Shown here piece after piece: positions 1 through 5,105 of a DNA stretch of 8,186 nucleotides (its first letter is position 1; every line of letters begins with the position of its first letter). Below the pieces are notes generated by a model. The model had not been told where the DNA came from. It worked only from the letters and a program-made list of their open reading frames with translations, and made no database searches. The position numbers and the translations under genes are program-made. The stretch lies in assembly GCA_027066695.1 (NCBI GenBank), contig JAMONE010000174.1, positions 1 through 8,186 on the forward strand, given 5' to 3'. Origin of the DNA: Micavibrio sp. GTDB taxonomy: Bacteria > Pseudomonadota > Alphaproteobacteria > Micavibrionales > Micavibrionaceae.

Positions 1-627
1 AACCATAACCGCGCAAGCGCCAGAACCGCAAGCCTGCGTCATACCAACGCCGCGCTCCCATGTTTTTTGAATTAGGTGAGTTTTATCAATTACCTGCACA
101 AACTCTACATTAGTGCGATCAGGGAAAGTCTCGTGAGTCTCGAAATACGTCCCCAGCTTTTCCACAGAGATACCCACAAAGTTATCCACAAAAAACACGC
201 AGTGCGGATTACCCATATCAACGCTCACGGGATTACTAACGCCCCCGCGCGACAGATCAAGATCACGCACATCCTTCGCCGCGCCCATATCAATTTCAAC
301 CAAAAGATCACCCTTTTTCTTGGCCTTCAATATACCGCCGACAACCTCGATAGAGCATTCATCACTGCCCTTCTCACTCATAATAATATCAGCAACGCAG
401 CGCGTAACATTCCCGCAAGCTCCGCTTTCCGAGCCATCAGCATTAAAGAAGAACGCCGCTATATCCGCTTTTTCGCTCTCATCCATTATAGTGATAAGGT
501 CGCAACCCACCCCCCAACGGCGATCAGCAATCAACGCCATATCATCCGCCGTTAAGAATATATTTTGCTCCCGCGCATCGAATATGACAAAGTCATTACC
601 TAAGCCATGCATTTTCCTAAATTTCAT
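1..627 (-). CDS. dapF: Diaminopimelate epimerase DapF, N-terminal 209 residues (runs off the window)
   Basis: Converts LL- to meso-diaminopimelate, the last-but-one step to lysine and a precursor of peptidoglycan; cytoplasmic. Translating the minus strand from 627 gives MKFRKMHGLGNDFVIFDAR, the typical DapF start. It continues with FNADGSESGACGN (first catalytic Cys, residue 71) and WERGVGMTQACGSGACA (second catalytic Cys, residue 200). Both halves of the two-cysteine active site are therefore present and intact. The family is usually about 270-280 residues, so roughly 65-70 C-terminal residues lie beyond position 1. The start at 627 is chosen because GGAG lies 7 nt upstream (635-638) and the conserved MxFxKMHGLGNDF motif begins there. 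The gene diverges from ffh, a neighbourhood I recall for alphaproteobacteria. The start region is duplicated and embedded in an inverted repeat (see the leader entries). Identification is by motif reading only. Confidence 0.96.
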   Translation of the reverse strand, partial: MKFRKMHGLGNDFVIFDAREQNIFLTADDMALIADRRWGVGCDLITIMDESEKADIAAFFFNADGSESGACGNVTRCVADIIMSEKGSDECSIEVVGGILKAKKKGDLLVEIDMGAAKDVRDLDLSRGGVSNPVSVDMGNPHCVFFVDNFVGISVEKLGTYFETHETFPDRTNVEFVQVIDKTHLIQKTWERGVGMTQACGSGACAVMV

Positions 628-668
628 TGTACATCTCCAAACCATTATACTTTAAAATGCACGGCTTA
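601..668 (-). promoter_or_regulatory. Inverted repeat enclosing the dapF ribosome binding site and start codon
   Basis: Positions 601-615 and 654-668 are complementary over 15 bp with a single G-U pair. In the dapF mRNA they would form a stem whose 38-nt loop (616-653) holds GGAG and the AUG. The 3' arm begins at nucleotide 13 of the coding sequence, so an initiating ribosome would have to open it. The 5' arm could instead pair over 11 bp with the upstream copy at 705-715, which would free the dapF start. This suggests an alternative-pairing switch. The complementarity is seen directly; the regulatory role is inferred. Confidence 0.45.
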
Positions 669-727
669 TTTTTTAAAAGCAAACAAAGCGATGCTTTGCT
701 TTGCCCATGCATTTTCCTAAATTTCAT
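617..727 (-). CDS. Possible 36-codon leader ORF overlapping the dapF start
   Basis: An ORF opens at ATG 727 with AAGGGAG 8 nt upstream (736-742), a better ribosome binding site than that of dapF itself. Its first eight residues, MKFRKMHG, are identical to those of DapF because the first 23 nt of dapF are duplicated here. It then departs (QSKASLCLLLKN...) and ends at a TAG (617-619) that lies 9-11 nt inside dapF in another frame. The layout would permit translational coupling to dapF. Six of its 36 residues are Lys, which could matter for a lysine-pathway gene, but the DNA is AT-rich and this may be chance. It may equally be a dead copy of the dapF start left by an insertion or duplication. 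Expression is not shown by the sequence. Confidence 0.35.
   Translation of the reverse strand: MKFRKMHGQSKASLCLLLKNKPCILKYNGLEMYNEI
679..704. repeat. Hairpin in the dapF leader
   Basis: Positions 679-689 and 693-704 pair over 11 bp around a 3-nt loop with one bulged base (C699). On the minus strand the stem is followed by TTTTAAAAAA, so it could act as a weak terminator or attenuator before dapF, or be the core of a small palindromic element. No function is proven. Confidence 0.5.
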
Positions 728-752
728 AATAACCACTCCCTTACTACGTAGC

Positions 753-772
753 ATTCCCGAGAAATCGGGAAT
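753..772. repeat. Perfect 8-bp hairpin with GAAA loop
   Basis: ATTCCCGA, a GAAA tetraloop, then TCGGGAAT. This matches the style of the short dispersed palindromes common in spacers of many proteobacterial genomes. It lacks a T-run on either strand, so it is not a convincing terminator, and it lies between divergent genes where none is needed. Confidence 0.6.
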
Positions 773-794
773 CCATTTCACCAATACAGCCAAT

Positions 795-819
795 GCATCT
801 CCGATCAAGTCGGAGATGC
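795..819. repeat. Perfect 10-bp hairpin
   Basis: GCATCTCCGA (795-804), a 5-nt loop, then the exact complement (810-819). It is followed at 831-840 by TCGGATGACA, a tail shared in form with repeats at 3059-3069 and 4938-4948. It is probably part of a dispersed intergenic repeat family rather than a terminator, as only a weak T-rich stretch follows on the plus strand. Confidence 0.6.
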
Positions 820-846
820 TTAAATTTTGTTCGGATGACAAATTAC

Positions 847-875
847 TTGACATCTAGCGCACATAAGCATAGTTT
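847..875 (+). promoter_or_regulatory. Candidate sigma-70 promoter for ffh and its operon
   Basis: A perfect TTGACA (847-852) is followed, after a 17-nt spacer, by TAGTTT (870-875), which keeps the key A at position 2 and T at position 6 of the -10 box. Transcription would begin near 882, giving an 80-90 nt leader before ffh. No better plus-strand promoter was seen in the spacer. The -10 match is only 3 of 6, so this is a candidate. Confidence 0.5.
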
Positions 876-887
876 AACGCAAATTTC

Positions 888-911
888 CACTGAAAAGCTG
901 TTTTTTCAGTG
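888..911 (+). repeat. 9-bp hairpin in the predicted ffh leader
   Basis: CACTGAAAA (888-896) pairs with TTTTCAGTG (903-911) around a 6-nt loop. It lies just downstream of the candidate start site near 882, so it would sit at the very 5' end of the operon mRNA, where it could protect against decay. No T-run follows, so it is not a terminator. Confidence 0.45.
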
Positions 912-968
912 CTTAACGGTACACCGCATTCGGCGAATTTACGCTCAATGTGGCTATTTAGGTTATAT

Positions 969-2519
969 ATGTTTGATTCATTAAGTGAAAAATTAGGCGG
1001 AGTATTTTCAAAGCTAAGGGGCAAAGCTTCTTTGAGCGAGAATGATGTTATGGCAGTTAGCCGTGAGATCCGCGTTGCTTTGCTGGAAGCCGACGTAGCC
1101 TTGCCCGTTGTTAAAGAATTTATCTCTACTATTAAAGAGCAAGCCACAGGGCAAAAAGTTATAAAAGGCATCAATCCCGCTCAGCAAATCATCAAAATTG
1201 TTCATGATGCACTTGTCGAAATGCTCGGCTCTGAGCATTCAGAGCTACAATTTGCAACTTCGCCTTGCGCATATATGATGGTTGGCTTGCAAGGCTCGGG
1301 TAAGACTACGTCTACCGCGAAAATTGCTAAAATCCTGACCGAGAAGAATAATAAAAAAGTTCTTATGGCATCGCTTGATGTTTATCGTCCTGCCGCGCAA
1401 GAGCAGCTTAAAATTCTTGGTGAGCAAATAAATGTTGCGACCCTGCCGATTAAAGAAGGTCAAAAACCTCTCGATATAGCGCGACGCGCAATGGATACCG
1501 CTCGCAAGGAAGGCTATGACGTTGTCATGCTTGATACGGCTGGGCGTTTATCGATTGATGAAGAGCTTATGGCCGAGATCGAAGCTATCAAGAAATTCGC
1601 TAAACCTGTTGAGACGCTGCTTATTGCGGACGCTATGACTGGGCAGGATGCGGTAAACACTGCCAAGATATTTAATGAGCGCGTAGAGATCAGCGGAATT
1701 ATGCTAACTCGCGTTGATGGTGATGCACGCGGCGGTGCGGCTATGTCAATGAAAGCCGTGACAGGTAAGCCCATCAAACTGCTTGGCACAGGCGAGAACT
1801 GGACGGAAGTAGAAGCTTTCCACCCCGAGCGTATAGCTGGCCGAATATTAGGAATGGGTGATATCGTATCGCTAGTTGAAAAAGCCGTTGACGTTGTAGA
1901 TCAAGAAGATGCCGCAAAAATGGCGAAAAAGCTCAAAAAAGGGCAATTCGATTTTAACGACCTTCTAATGCAAATTCAGCAAATGAATAAAATGGGTGGC
2001 ATGGGAAACCTTATGAAGATGATGCCGGGATTAAGCTCTATGGCGGGTAAGCTTGAAGAAGCTGGCATGGATGATAATCTTATCAAAAAACAAGAAGCCA
2101 TAATTTATTCTATGACTAAAAAAGAACGTAGCAAACCTGAACTGCTTAACGCATCACGTAAAAAACGTATCGCTGCTGGCTCAGGCAGTAGCGTTCAAGA
2201 AGTTAACATGATCGTCAAACAGCAAAAGCAAATGCAAATGATGATGAAAAAAATGCGCAAAATGGGCAAAGGCCAGATGATGGGCATGATGAAAAGCATG
2301 ATGGGCGATAAAGCTGGTGAACTTGAGCTTATGGCGCAAAGCATGGATCCTGACGCTCTTGGCGCAGATATGGCCACCGCAACAAGCAGCCCATTAGGCG
2401 CAAATCCTTTCGCTACGGGCGGCTCTATGTCTGGTGGAATGGGCGCGATGGGCGGCGGAATGCCCGCACTATCACGCGGCGGTACTAAGAAAAATCGGAA
2501 GAAGAAGAAGAAAAGATAA
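969..2519 (+). CDS. ffh: Signal recognition particle GTPase Ffh (SRP54)
   Basis: Binds 4.5S RNA and nascent hydrophobic signal sequences and, with FtsY, delivers ribosomes to the membrane translocon. The 516 residues show the N domain (about 1-95), then the NG GTPase: P-loop GLQGSGKT (106-113), DVYRPAA (137-143), DTAGRL (189-194), TRVDGDARGG (247-256) and GTGE (273-276). The Met-rich M domain (about 330-455) carries an RNA-binding helix-turn-helix around SRKKRIAAGSGSS. The tail is Gly/Met-rich and ends KKNRKKKKKR, making the protein longer than the roughly 450 residues of enterobacterial Ffh; such tails occur in alphaproteobacteria. The start at 969 (MFDSLSEKLGGVF) is chosen over an upstream in-frame ATG at 909 because it matches the family N-terminus; it has only a weak AGG 6 nt upstream. 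First gene of a five-gene operon with rpsP 46 nt downstream. Confidence 0.98.
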   Translation: MFDSLSEKLGGVFSKLRGKASLSENDVMAVSREIRVALLEADVALPVVKEFISTIKEQATGQKVIKGINPAQQIIKIVHDALVEMLGSEHSELQFATSPCAYMMVGLQGSGKTTSTAKIAKILTEKNNKKVLMASLDVYRPAAQEQLKILGEQINVATLPIKEGQKPLDIARRAMDTARKEGYDVVMLDTAGRLSIDEELMAEIEAIKKFAKPVETLLIADAMTGQDAVNTAKIFNERVEISGIMLTRVDGDARGGAAMSMKAVTGKPIKLLGTGENWTEVEAFHPERIAGRILGMGDIVSLVEKAVDVVDQEDAAKMAKKLKKGQFDFNDLLMQIQQMNKMGGMGNLMKMMPGLSSMAGKLEEAGMDDNLIKKQEAIIYSMTKKERSKPELLNASRKKRIAAGSGSSVQEVNMIVKQQKQMQMMMKKMRKMGKGQMMGMMKSMMGDKAGELELMAQSMDPDALGADMATATSSPLGANPFATGGSMSGGMGAMGGGMPALSRGGTKKNRKKKKKR

Positions 2520-2565
2520 TTTTAATATTTTATAACTGATTATTTAAAGCTAAAGGAGAAAAAAC

Positions 2566-2994
2566 ATGGCACTATCAATCAGACTATCAAGAGGTGGACG
2601 TAAGAAGCGCCCATTCTACCGCATTGTTGTTGCGGATAAACGTATGCCGCGCGATGGGCGTTATATCGAGAAATTGGGTACTTACAACCCACTTTTGGAA
2701 GATAGCAACGAAAACCGCGTACAGCTTGTAGAAGATCGCATTAAATACTGGCTTGGCGAAGGCGCACAACCATCAGAGCGCGTTGCGATTTTCCTTGGTA
2801 AAGCTGGGCTTATAGATATGCCAGCAGTGCCAAACCGCCCGAACAAGGCTGAGCCTTCTGAAAAGACAAAGCTGAAACTCGCTGATAAGCAAGAAAAGCT
2901 TGAAGCTGCAAAAGAAGCTGCTAAAGCTGCTGAAGCTGCTGAAGAAGACGCAAAGGAAGCTGCTAAAGCTGAAGAAGCTCCTGCTGCTGAATAA
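2566..2994 (+). CDS. rpsP: 30S ribosomal protein S16
   Basis: Small-subunit protein needed for 30S assembly. The core, residues 1 to about 88, begins MALSIRLSRGGRKKRPFYRI and carries VVADKRMPRDGRYIEKLGTYNP, the S16 signature. Residues 90-142 form an Ala/Lys/Glu-rich tail, predicted to be helical or flexible, that is absent from enterobacterial S16 (about 82 residues) but known in alphaproteobacteria. The start is set by a strong AAAGGAG (2552-2558) 7 nt upstream, the best ribosome binding site in the window. It lies 46 nt after ffh and ahead of rimM, whose product acts on the same 30S subunit. Confidence 0.98.
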   Translation: MALSIRLSRGGRKKRPFYRIVVADKRMPRDGRYIEKLGTYNPLLEDSNENRVQLVEDRIKYWLGEGAQPSERVAIFLGKAGLIDMPAVPNRPNKAEPSEKTKLKLADKQEKLEAAKEAAKAAEAAEEDAKEAAKAEEAPAAE

Positions 2995-3003
2995 TTATAA
3001 AAC

Positions 3004-3071
3004 AATGTCATTTCGAACATGAAATAGAGAAATCTTTTTAAGATATCTCCGCTTCGCATCGAGATGACATT
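3004..3071. repeat. 68-nt palindromic element between rpsP and rimM
   Basis: The ends, 3004-3016 (AATGTCATTTCGA) and 3059-3071 (TCGAGATGACATT), are complementary over 13 bp with one mismatch that is a G-U pair in RNA. The layout (GTCATTTCGA at one end, CTTCGCATCGAGATGAC at the other) resembles small mobile palindromic repeats found in spacers of many bacteria. It fills nearly the whole spacer and would form a hairpin in the operon mRNA. It is not followed by a T-run, so it should not stop transcription into rimM, but it may affect mRNA stability or ratios. Confidence 0.7.
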
Positions 3072-3090
3072 TGGCAAAATGTGAGTGAAA

Positions 3091-3606
3091 ATGAAAAACA
3101 CTAAAAAGCGCATTTGCATTGGCAAGATATCCTCTTCGCATGGCGTTAAGGGGCTGGTTAAAATTGCGCCATTTGGCATAGATACCAGCCTTTTAAACGG
3201 CGAGCTATACACCAGCGAAACAGGAAATGATACGCTCAACATCACGCTGAAAAACTCTATGGGTAAGCATATCCTCGCGCAAATTGAGGGTGTAACCTCA
3301 CCCGAGCAAGCAAAAACGCTCAAATGTTCACTATATGTTTCACGTGAAACATTGCCAGAAATTGATAATGACGATGAATTTTACATCGAGGATCTCAAGG
3401 GCTTAGACGTTATAGACAGCAATAACGAAACGGTTGGTAGCATAATAGCTGTGCAAAATTACGGCGCAGGCGACTTACTCGAAATAAAGCCCAAAGCTGG
3501 CGGTTCATCTTATTTTGTTCCATTCCAAGATGAGTATGTAAACAACATAAGCCTCAAAAACAAATGTGTAACAATTGAAAATGCACAAGATTTTATAATA
3601 GAGTAA
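3091..3606 (+). CDS. rimM: 16S rRNA processing / 30S maturation factor RimM
   Basis: Binds S19 and assists late maturation of the 30S head. The 171 residues show the N-terminal RimM barrel (RICIGKISSSHGVKGLVKI, residues 7-25) and a C-terminal PRC barrel from about residue 95 (EFYIEDLKGLDVID, VGSIIAVQNYGAGDLLEI, YFVPF). ATG 3091 is preferred over GTG 3085, two codons upstream in frame, because it is an ATG with a GAG 5 nt upstream; the choice changes only two residues. rpsP lies upstream behind a palindromic element, and trmD starts 4 nt after the stop, so the two are probably translated together. Codons 82-87 (YVSRET) contain a perfect parS site, an unusual second function for coding DNA. Confidence 0.95.
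   Translation: MKNTKKRICIGKISSSHGVKGLVKIAPFGIDTSLLNGELYTSETGNDTLNITLKNSMGKHILAQIEGVTSPEQAKTLKCSLYVSRETLPEIDNDDEFYIEDLKGLDVIDSNNETVGSIIAVQNYGAGDLLEIKPKAGGSSYFVPFQDEYVNNISLKNKCVTIENAQDFIIE
3336..3351. promoter_or_regulatory. parS: parS centromere-like site (ParB binding)
   Basis: The 16-bp perfect palindrome TGTTTCACGTGAAACA is identical to the bacterial parS consensus bound by ParB/Spo0J through its helix-turn-helix. ParB, a CTP-dependent clamp, loads at such sites and spreads to build the partition complex and recruit SMC. A chance exact match in 8 kb is of the order of one in several hundred thousand. It lies wholly inside rimM (last base of codon 82 through codon 87). parS sites usually sit near oriC, so this operon is probably origin-proximal. 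No parA or parB is in the window. No second exact copy was seen. Confidence 0.88.
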
Positions 3607-3610
3607 TATC

Positions 3611-4294
3611 ATGCATTTTAACCTACTTACCCTATTCCCCGAAATGTTTCCCGCCAGCCTCGGCCAATCATTAAGCGGCAAGGCGTTGAGCAAAAACACA
3701 TGGTCATACGAAACCATAAATATCCGCGACTTTGGCTTAGGCACTCACAAAAGCGTCGATGACACGCCATTTGGCGGCGGCGCAGGCATGGTTATGCGCC
3801 CAGACATAATCGAAAACGCCCTGCTCTCAATCCCAAAGCAAAAGCAAGGACGCAAAATATATATGAGCCCGCGCGGAACGCCGCTAAGCCAAGAATTAGT
3901 GAAAGAATTATCAACCGAAGAAAGCTTAACCATACTCTGCGGACGCTATGAAGGCGTTGACCAGCGCGTACTTGATGCTCATGAGTTCGAAGAAATATCC
4001 ATCGGCGATTATGTTCTTTCAGGCGGAGAGCCTGCCGCGCTAATCGTTATGGACGCATGTATAAGGCTGCTGCAAGGGGTAATGGGAAATTCCGCAACCC
4101 CTGATGAGGAAAGCTTTTCCAATGGCCTACTTGAATATCCGCATTACACCAAGCCAGCAATATGGAATAATCTGGATGTGCCAAAAGTTCTAACCTCTGG
4201 CCATCATGCAAATATAAAAGCATGGCAGCAAGAGCAATCAGAGGAAATAACCAAGCATCGCCGCCCTGATCTTTGGAAAATATATAAGAAATAG
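3611..4294 (+). CDS. trmD: tRNA (guanine-37-N1)-methyltransferase TrmD
   Basis: Transfers methyl from SAM to N1 of G37 next to the anticodon, preventing +1 frameshifting; acts as a dimer with a SPOUT trefoil knot. The 227 residues include LTLFPEMF (6-13), DDTPFGGGAGMVM (50-62), LCGRYEGVDQRV (109-120), the knot motif ISIGDYVLSGGE (129-140), NGLLEYPHYTKP (171-182) and VLTSGHH (193-199). The position of the catalytic Asp in Haemophilus TrmD (Asp169 in EDSF) is Glu167 here (EESF), a change I also recall in other alphaproteobacteria. It is shorter than the roughly 250 residues of gamma enzymes because the C-terminus is trimmed. GAG at 3601-3603, inside the end of rimM, serves as ribosome binding site 7 nt upstream. 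Probably coupled to rimM. Confidence 0.98.
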   Translation: MHFNLLTLFPEMFPASLGQSLSGKALSKNTWSYETINIRDFGLGTHKSVDDTPFGGGAGMVMRPDIIENALLSIPKQKQGRKIYMSPRGTPLSQELVKELSTEESLTILCGRYEGVDQRVLDAHEFEEISIGDYVLSGGEPAALIVMDACIRLLQGVMGNSATPDEESFSNGLLEYPHYTKPAIWNNLDVPKVLTSGHHANIKAWQQEQSEEITKHRRPDLWKIYKK

Positions 4295-4305
4295 CTTGTA
4301 ATACC

Positions 4306-4387
4306 CGCTCATATATTATAAAAAAGCTTCGAATTGGAGTAATCCGTTAATTAAAAACGCAAAAAACATTGAGCATCGCTCATATAT
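4306..4387. repeat. 11-bp direct repeat in the trmD-rplS spacer
   Basis: CGCTCATATAT occurs at 4306-4316 and again at 4377-4387, the second copy just before the rplS ribosome binding site (AAGGA, 4388-4392). The 106-nt spacer is AT-rich, with no clear terminator and no promoter I can defend, so rplS is assumed to be read from the upstream operon. The repeat could be chance or an mRNA or protein binding site. Confidence 0.4.
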
Positions 4388-4400
4388 AAGGATAAATACC

Positions 4401-4832
4401 ATGAATATAGTAGAAAAATTTGAAGCTAAACAGCTTGCAAAATTACAAGAAACCAAAGAAATCCCTAGCTTCGGCCCAGGTGATACCGTTAAAGTAAACG
4501 TGAAAATTAAAGAAGGTACGCGCGAGCGTATTCAAAGCTATGAAGGTGTTTGCATCTCTCGCGAGGGCGGCGGCATCAATGAAAACTTCACAGTTCGCAA
4601 AATCAGCTATGGCGAAGGCGTTGAGCGTGTATTCCCACTATGGAGTAACCGCATTGATTCGATTGAGCTAATAAGACGCGGCAGGGTTAAACGCGCTAAG
4701 CTTTATTACTTGCGCGATCGTCGCGGTAAATCAGCACGTATTGCCGAGCGTACAACTGGCCATGATATTGATAAATCACCAGCTAAAAAGGTGAAAAAAG
4801 CCAAGAAAGCTAAAAAGGCAGCTACTAAGTAA
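4401..4832 (+). CDS. rplS: 50S ribosomal protein L19
   Basis: Large-subunit protein at the 30S-50S interface. The 143 residues follow the family closely: FGPGDTVKVNVKIKEGTRERIQSYEGV (residues 24-50), ISREGGGINENFTVRKISYGEGVERVFPL (52-80) and RRGRVKRAKLYYLRDRRGKSARI (92-114). The last 25 residues are a Lys/Ala-rich tail (KKVKKAKKAKKAATK), longer than in E. coli L19 (115 residues) and typical of alphaproteobacteria. The start is set by AAGGA 8 nt upstream. It is the last gene of the operon in the window; no clear intrinsic terminator follows it. Confidence 0.98.
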   Translation: MNIVEKFEAKQLAKLQETKEIPSFGPGDTVKVNVKIKEGTRERIQSYEGVCISREGGGINENFTVRKISYGEGVERVFPLWSNRIDSIELIRRGRVKRAKLYYLRDRRGKSARIAERTTGHDIDKSPAKKVKKAKKAKKAATK

Positions 4833-4960
4833 CGGCTCTTTAAACACCGATACTCCCTTTATAAACCACATAATCATGCGGGATATAACACCTGTGCGTG
4901 ATCACAAGACCGCGTAGATAGTCGCGTCTATTGCTGCTCGCGATGACAACAATCGCGCTG

Positions 4961-4991
4961 CATCATTGTACGGCTCGTCCGTGTAATGATG
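4961..4991. repeat. 13-bp hairpin after rplS
   Basis: Positions 4961-4973 pair with 4979-4991 over 13 bp (two of them G-U on the plus-strand RNA) around the loop CTCGT. No T-run follows on the plus strand, so a Rho-independent stop for the rplS operon is unproven, though a strong stem could still protect the 3' end of the mRNA. Its right arm lies in the first unit of the tandem repeat. Confidence 0.5.
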
Positions 4992-5011
4992 GGGTCCGTG
5001 TAATGATGGGG
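4978..5011. repeat. 17-bp unit repeated twice in tandem
   Basis: TCCGTGTAATGATGGGG is present at 4978-4994 and 4995-5011 with no mismatch. An inverted ATGGGG/CCCCAT pair links 5006-5011 with 5037-5042. Short tandem units with GGACCCC-like ends are seen at the termini of some insertion sequences, so this could be an IS remnant, but no transposase fragment is visible beside it. Confidence 0.85.
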
Positions 5012-5047
5012 AAGGTGGATGTCTTATTTTAACTGGCCCCATTATAA

Positions 5048-5075
5048 AACCAAGCAACTCGAAAGCCGCTTGGTT
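5048..5075 (-). terminator. Intrinsic terminator of the autotransporter gene
   Basis: On the minus strand AACCAAGC and GCTTGGTT pair, and the stem continues through two G-U pairs and two Watson-Crick pairs to a stable TTCG tetraloop, giving about 12 bp. The stem runs into TTTTAT. It lies 30 nt after the autotransporter stop codon. On the plus strand no T-run follows, so it is directional. Confidence 0.8.
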
Positions 5076-5105
5076 CATAAACTCTAGATATTAAAAACAG
5101 AAATG

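Larger units (their letters stand above)
605..727. repeat. 23-bp perfect direct repeat of the dapF start, 100 nt apart
   Basis: Positions 605-627 (the first 23 nt of dapF, minus strand) are repeated without mismatch at 705-727. The identity stops sharply on both sides (604 G versus 704 C; 628 T versus 728 A). The 77 nt between the copies (628-704) contain a hairpin and the dapF ribosome binding site. This is either a small element insertion that duplicated its target or a segmental duplication. A 23-bp target duplication would be long for a transposon. Confidence 0.9.
4833..5105. other. Gene-free spacer between convergent rplS and the autotransporter gene
   Basis: No coding region is supported in these 273 nt. 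From left to right the spacer holds a small hairpin (CGCGAT/ATCGCG, 4939-4944 and 4952-4957) next to TCGCGATGACA, a tail shared in form with other spacers; a 13-bp hairpin; a 17-bp tandem repeat; and a minus-strand terminator. It looks like accumulated repeat or mobile-element debris at a convergent gene boundary. Confidence 0.7.

Noticed and set aside
76..555. Plus-strand ORF of 159 codons at the left edge
   Set aside because: It lies opposite dapF, whose minus-strand reading has both catalytic Cys motifs. The plus-strand product has no recognisable feature.
644..649. Minus-strand TATAAT upstream of dapF as its promoter
   Set aside because: Transcription from it would start near 637, leaving too little RNA for the ribosome binding site at 635-638, and there is no -35 match at the proper spacing.
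888..911. Hairpin before ffh as an intrinsic terminator
   Set aside because: The T-run lies inside the stem and loop, not after it, on either strand.
909..968. In-frame ATG at 909 as the ffh start (20 extra residues)
   Set aside because: The Ffh family begins MF--L---L, matching ATG 969. The extension overlaps the 5' hairpin and resembles no Ffh N-terminus.
2460..2519. Polybasic KKNRKKKKKR tail of Ffh as an odd fusion
   Set aside because: Met/Gly-rich and basic C-terminal extensions are usual in alphaproteobacterial Ffh, and the reading frame is continuous.
2682..3323. Minus-strand ORF of 213 codons across rpsP and rimM
   Set aside because: It is antisense to two genes with firm family matches; its Ala/Ser-rich middle simply mirrors the S16 tail codons.
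4109..4114. Glu in place of the catalytic Asp of TrmD (EESF rather than EDSF)
   Set aside because: As far as I recall, Glu is common at this position in alphaproteobacterial TrmD, and all other motifs are intact, so it is lineage variation rather than a defect.
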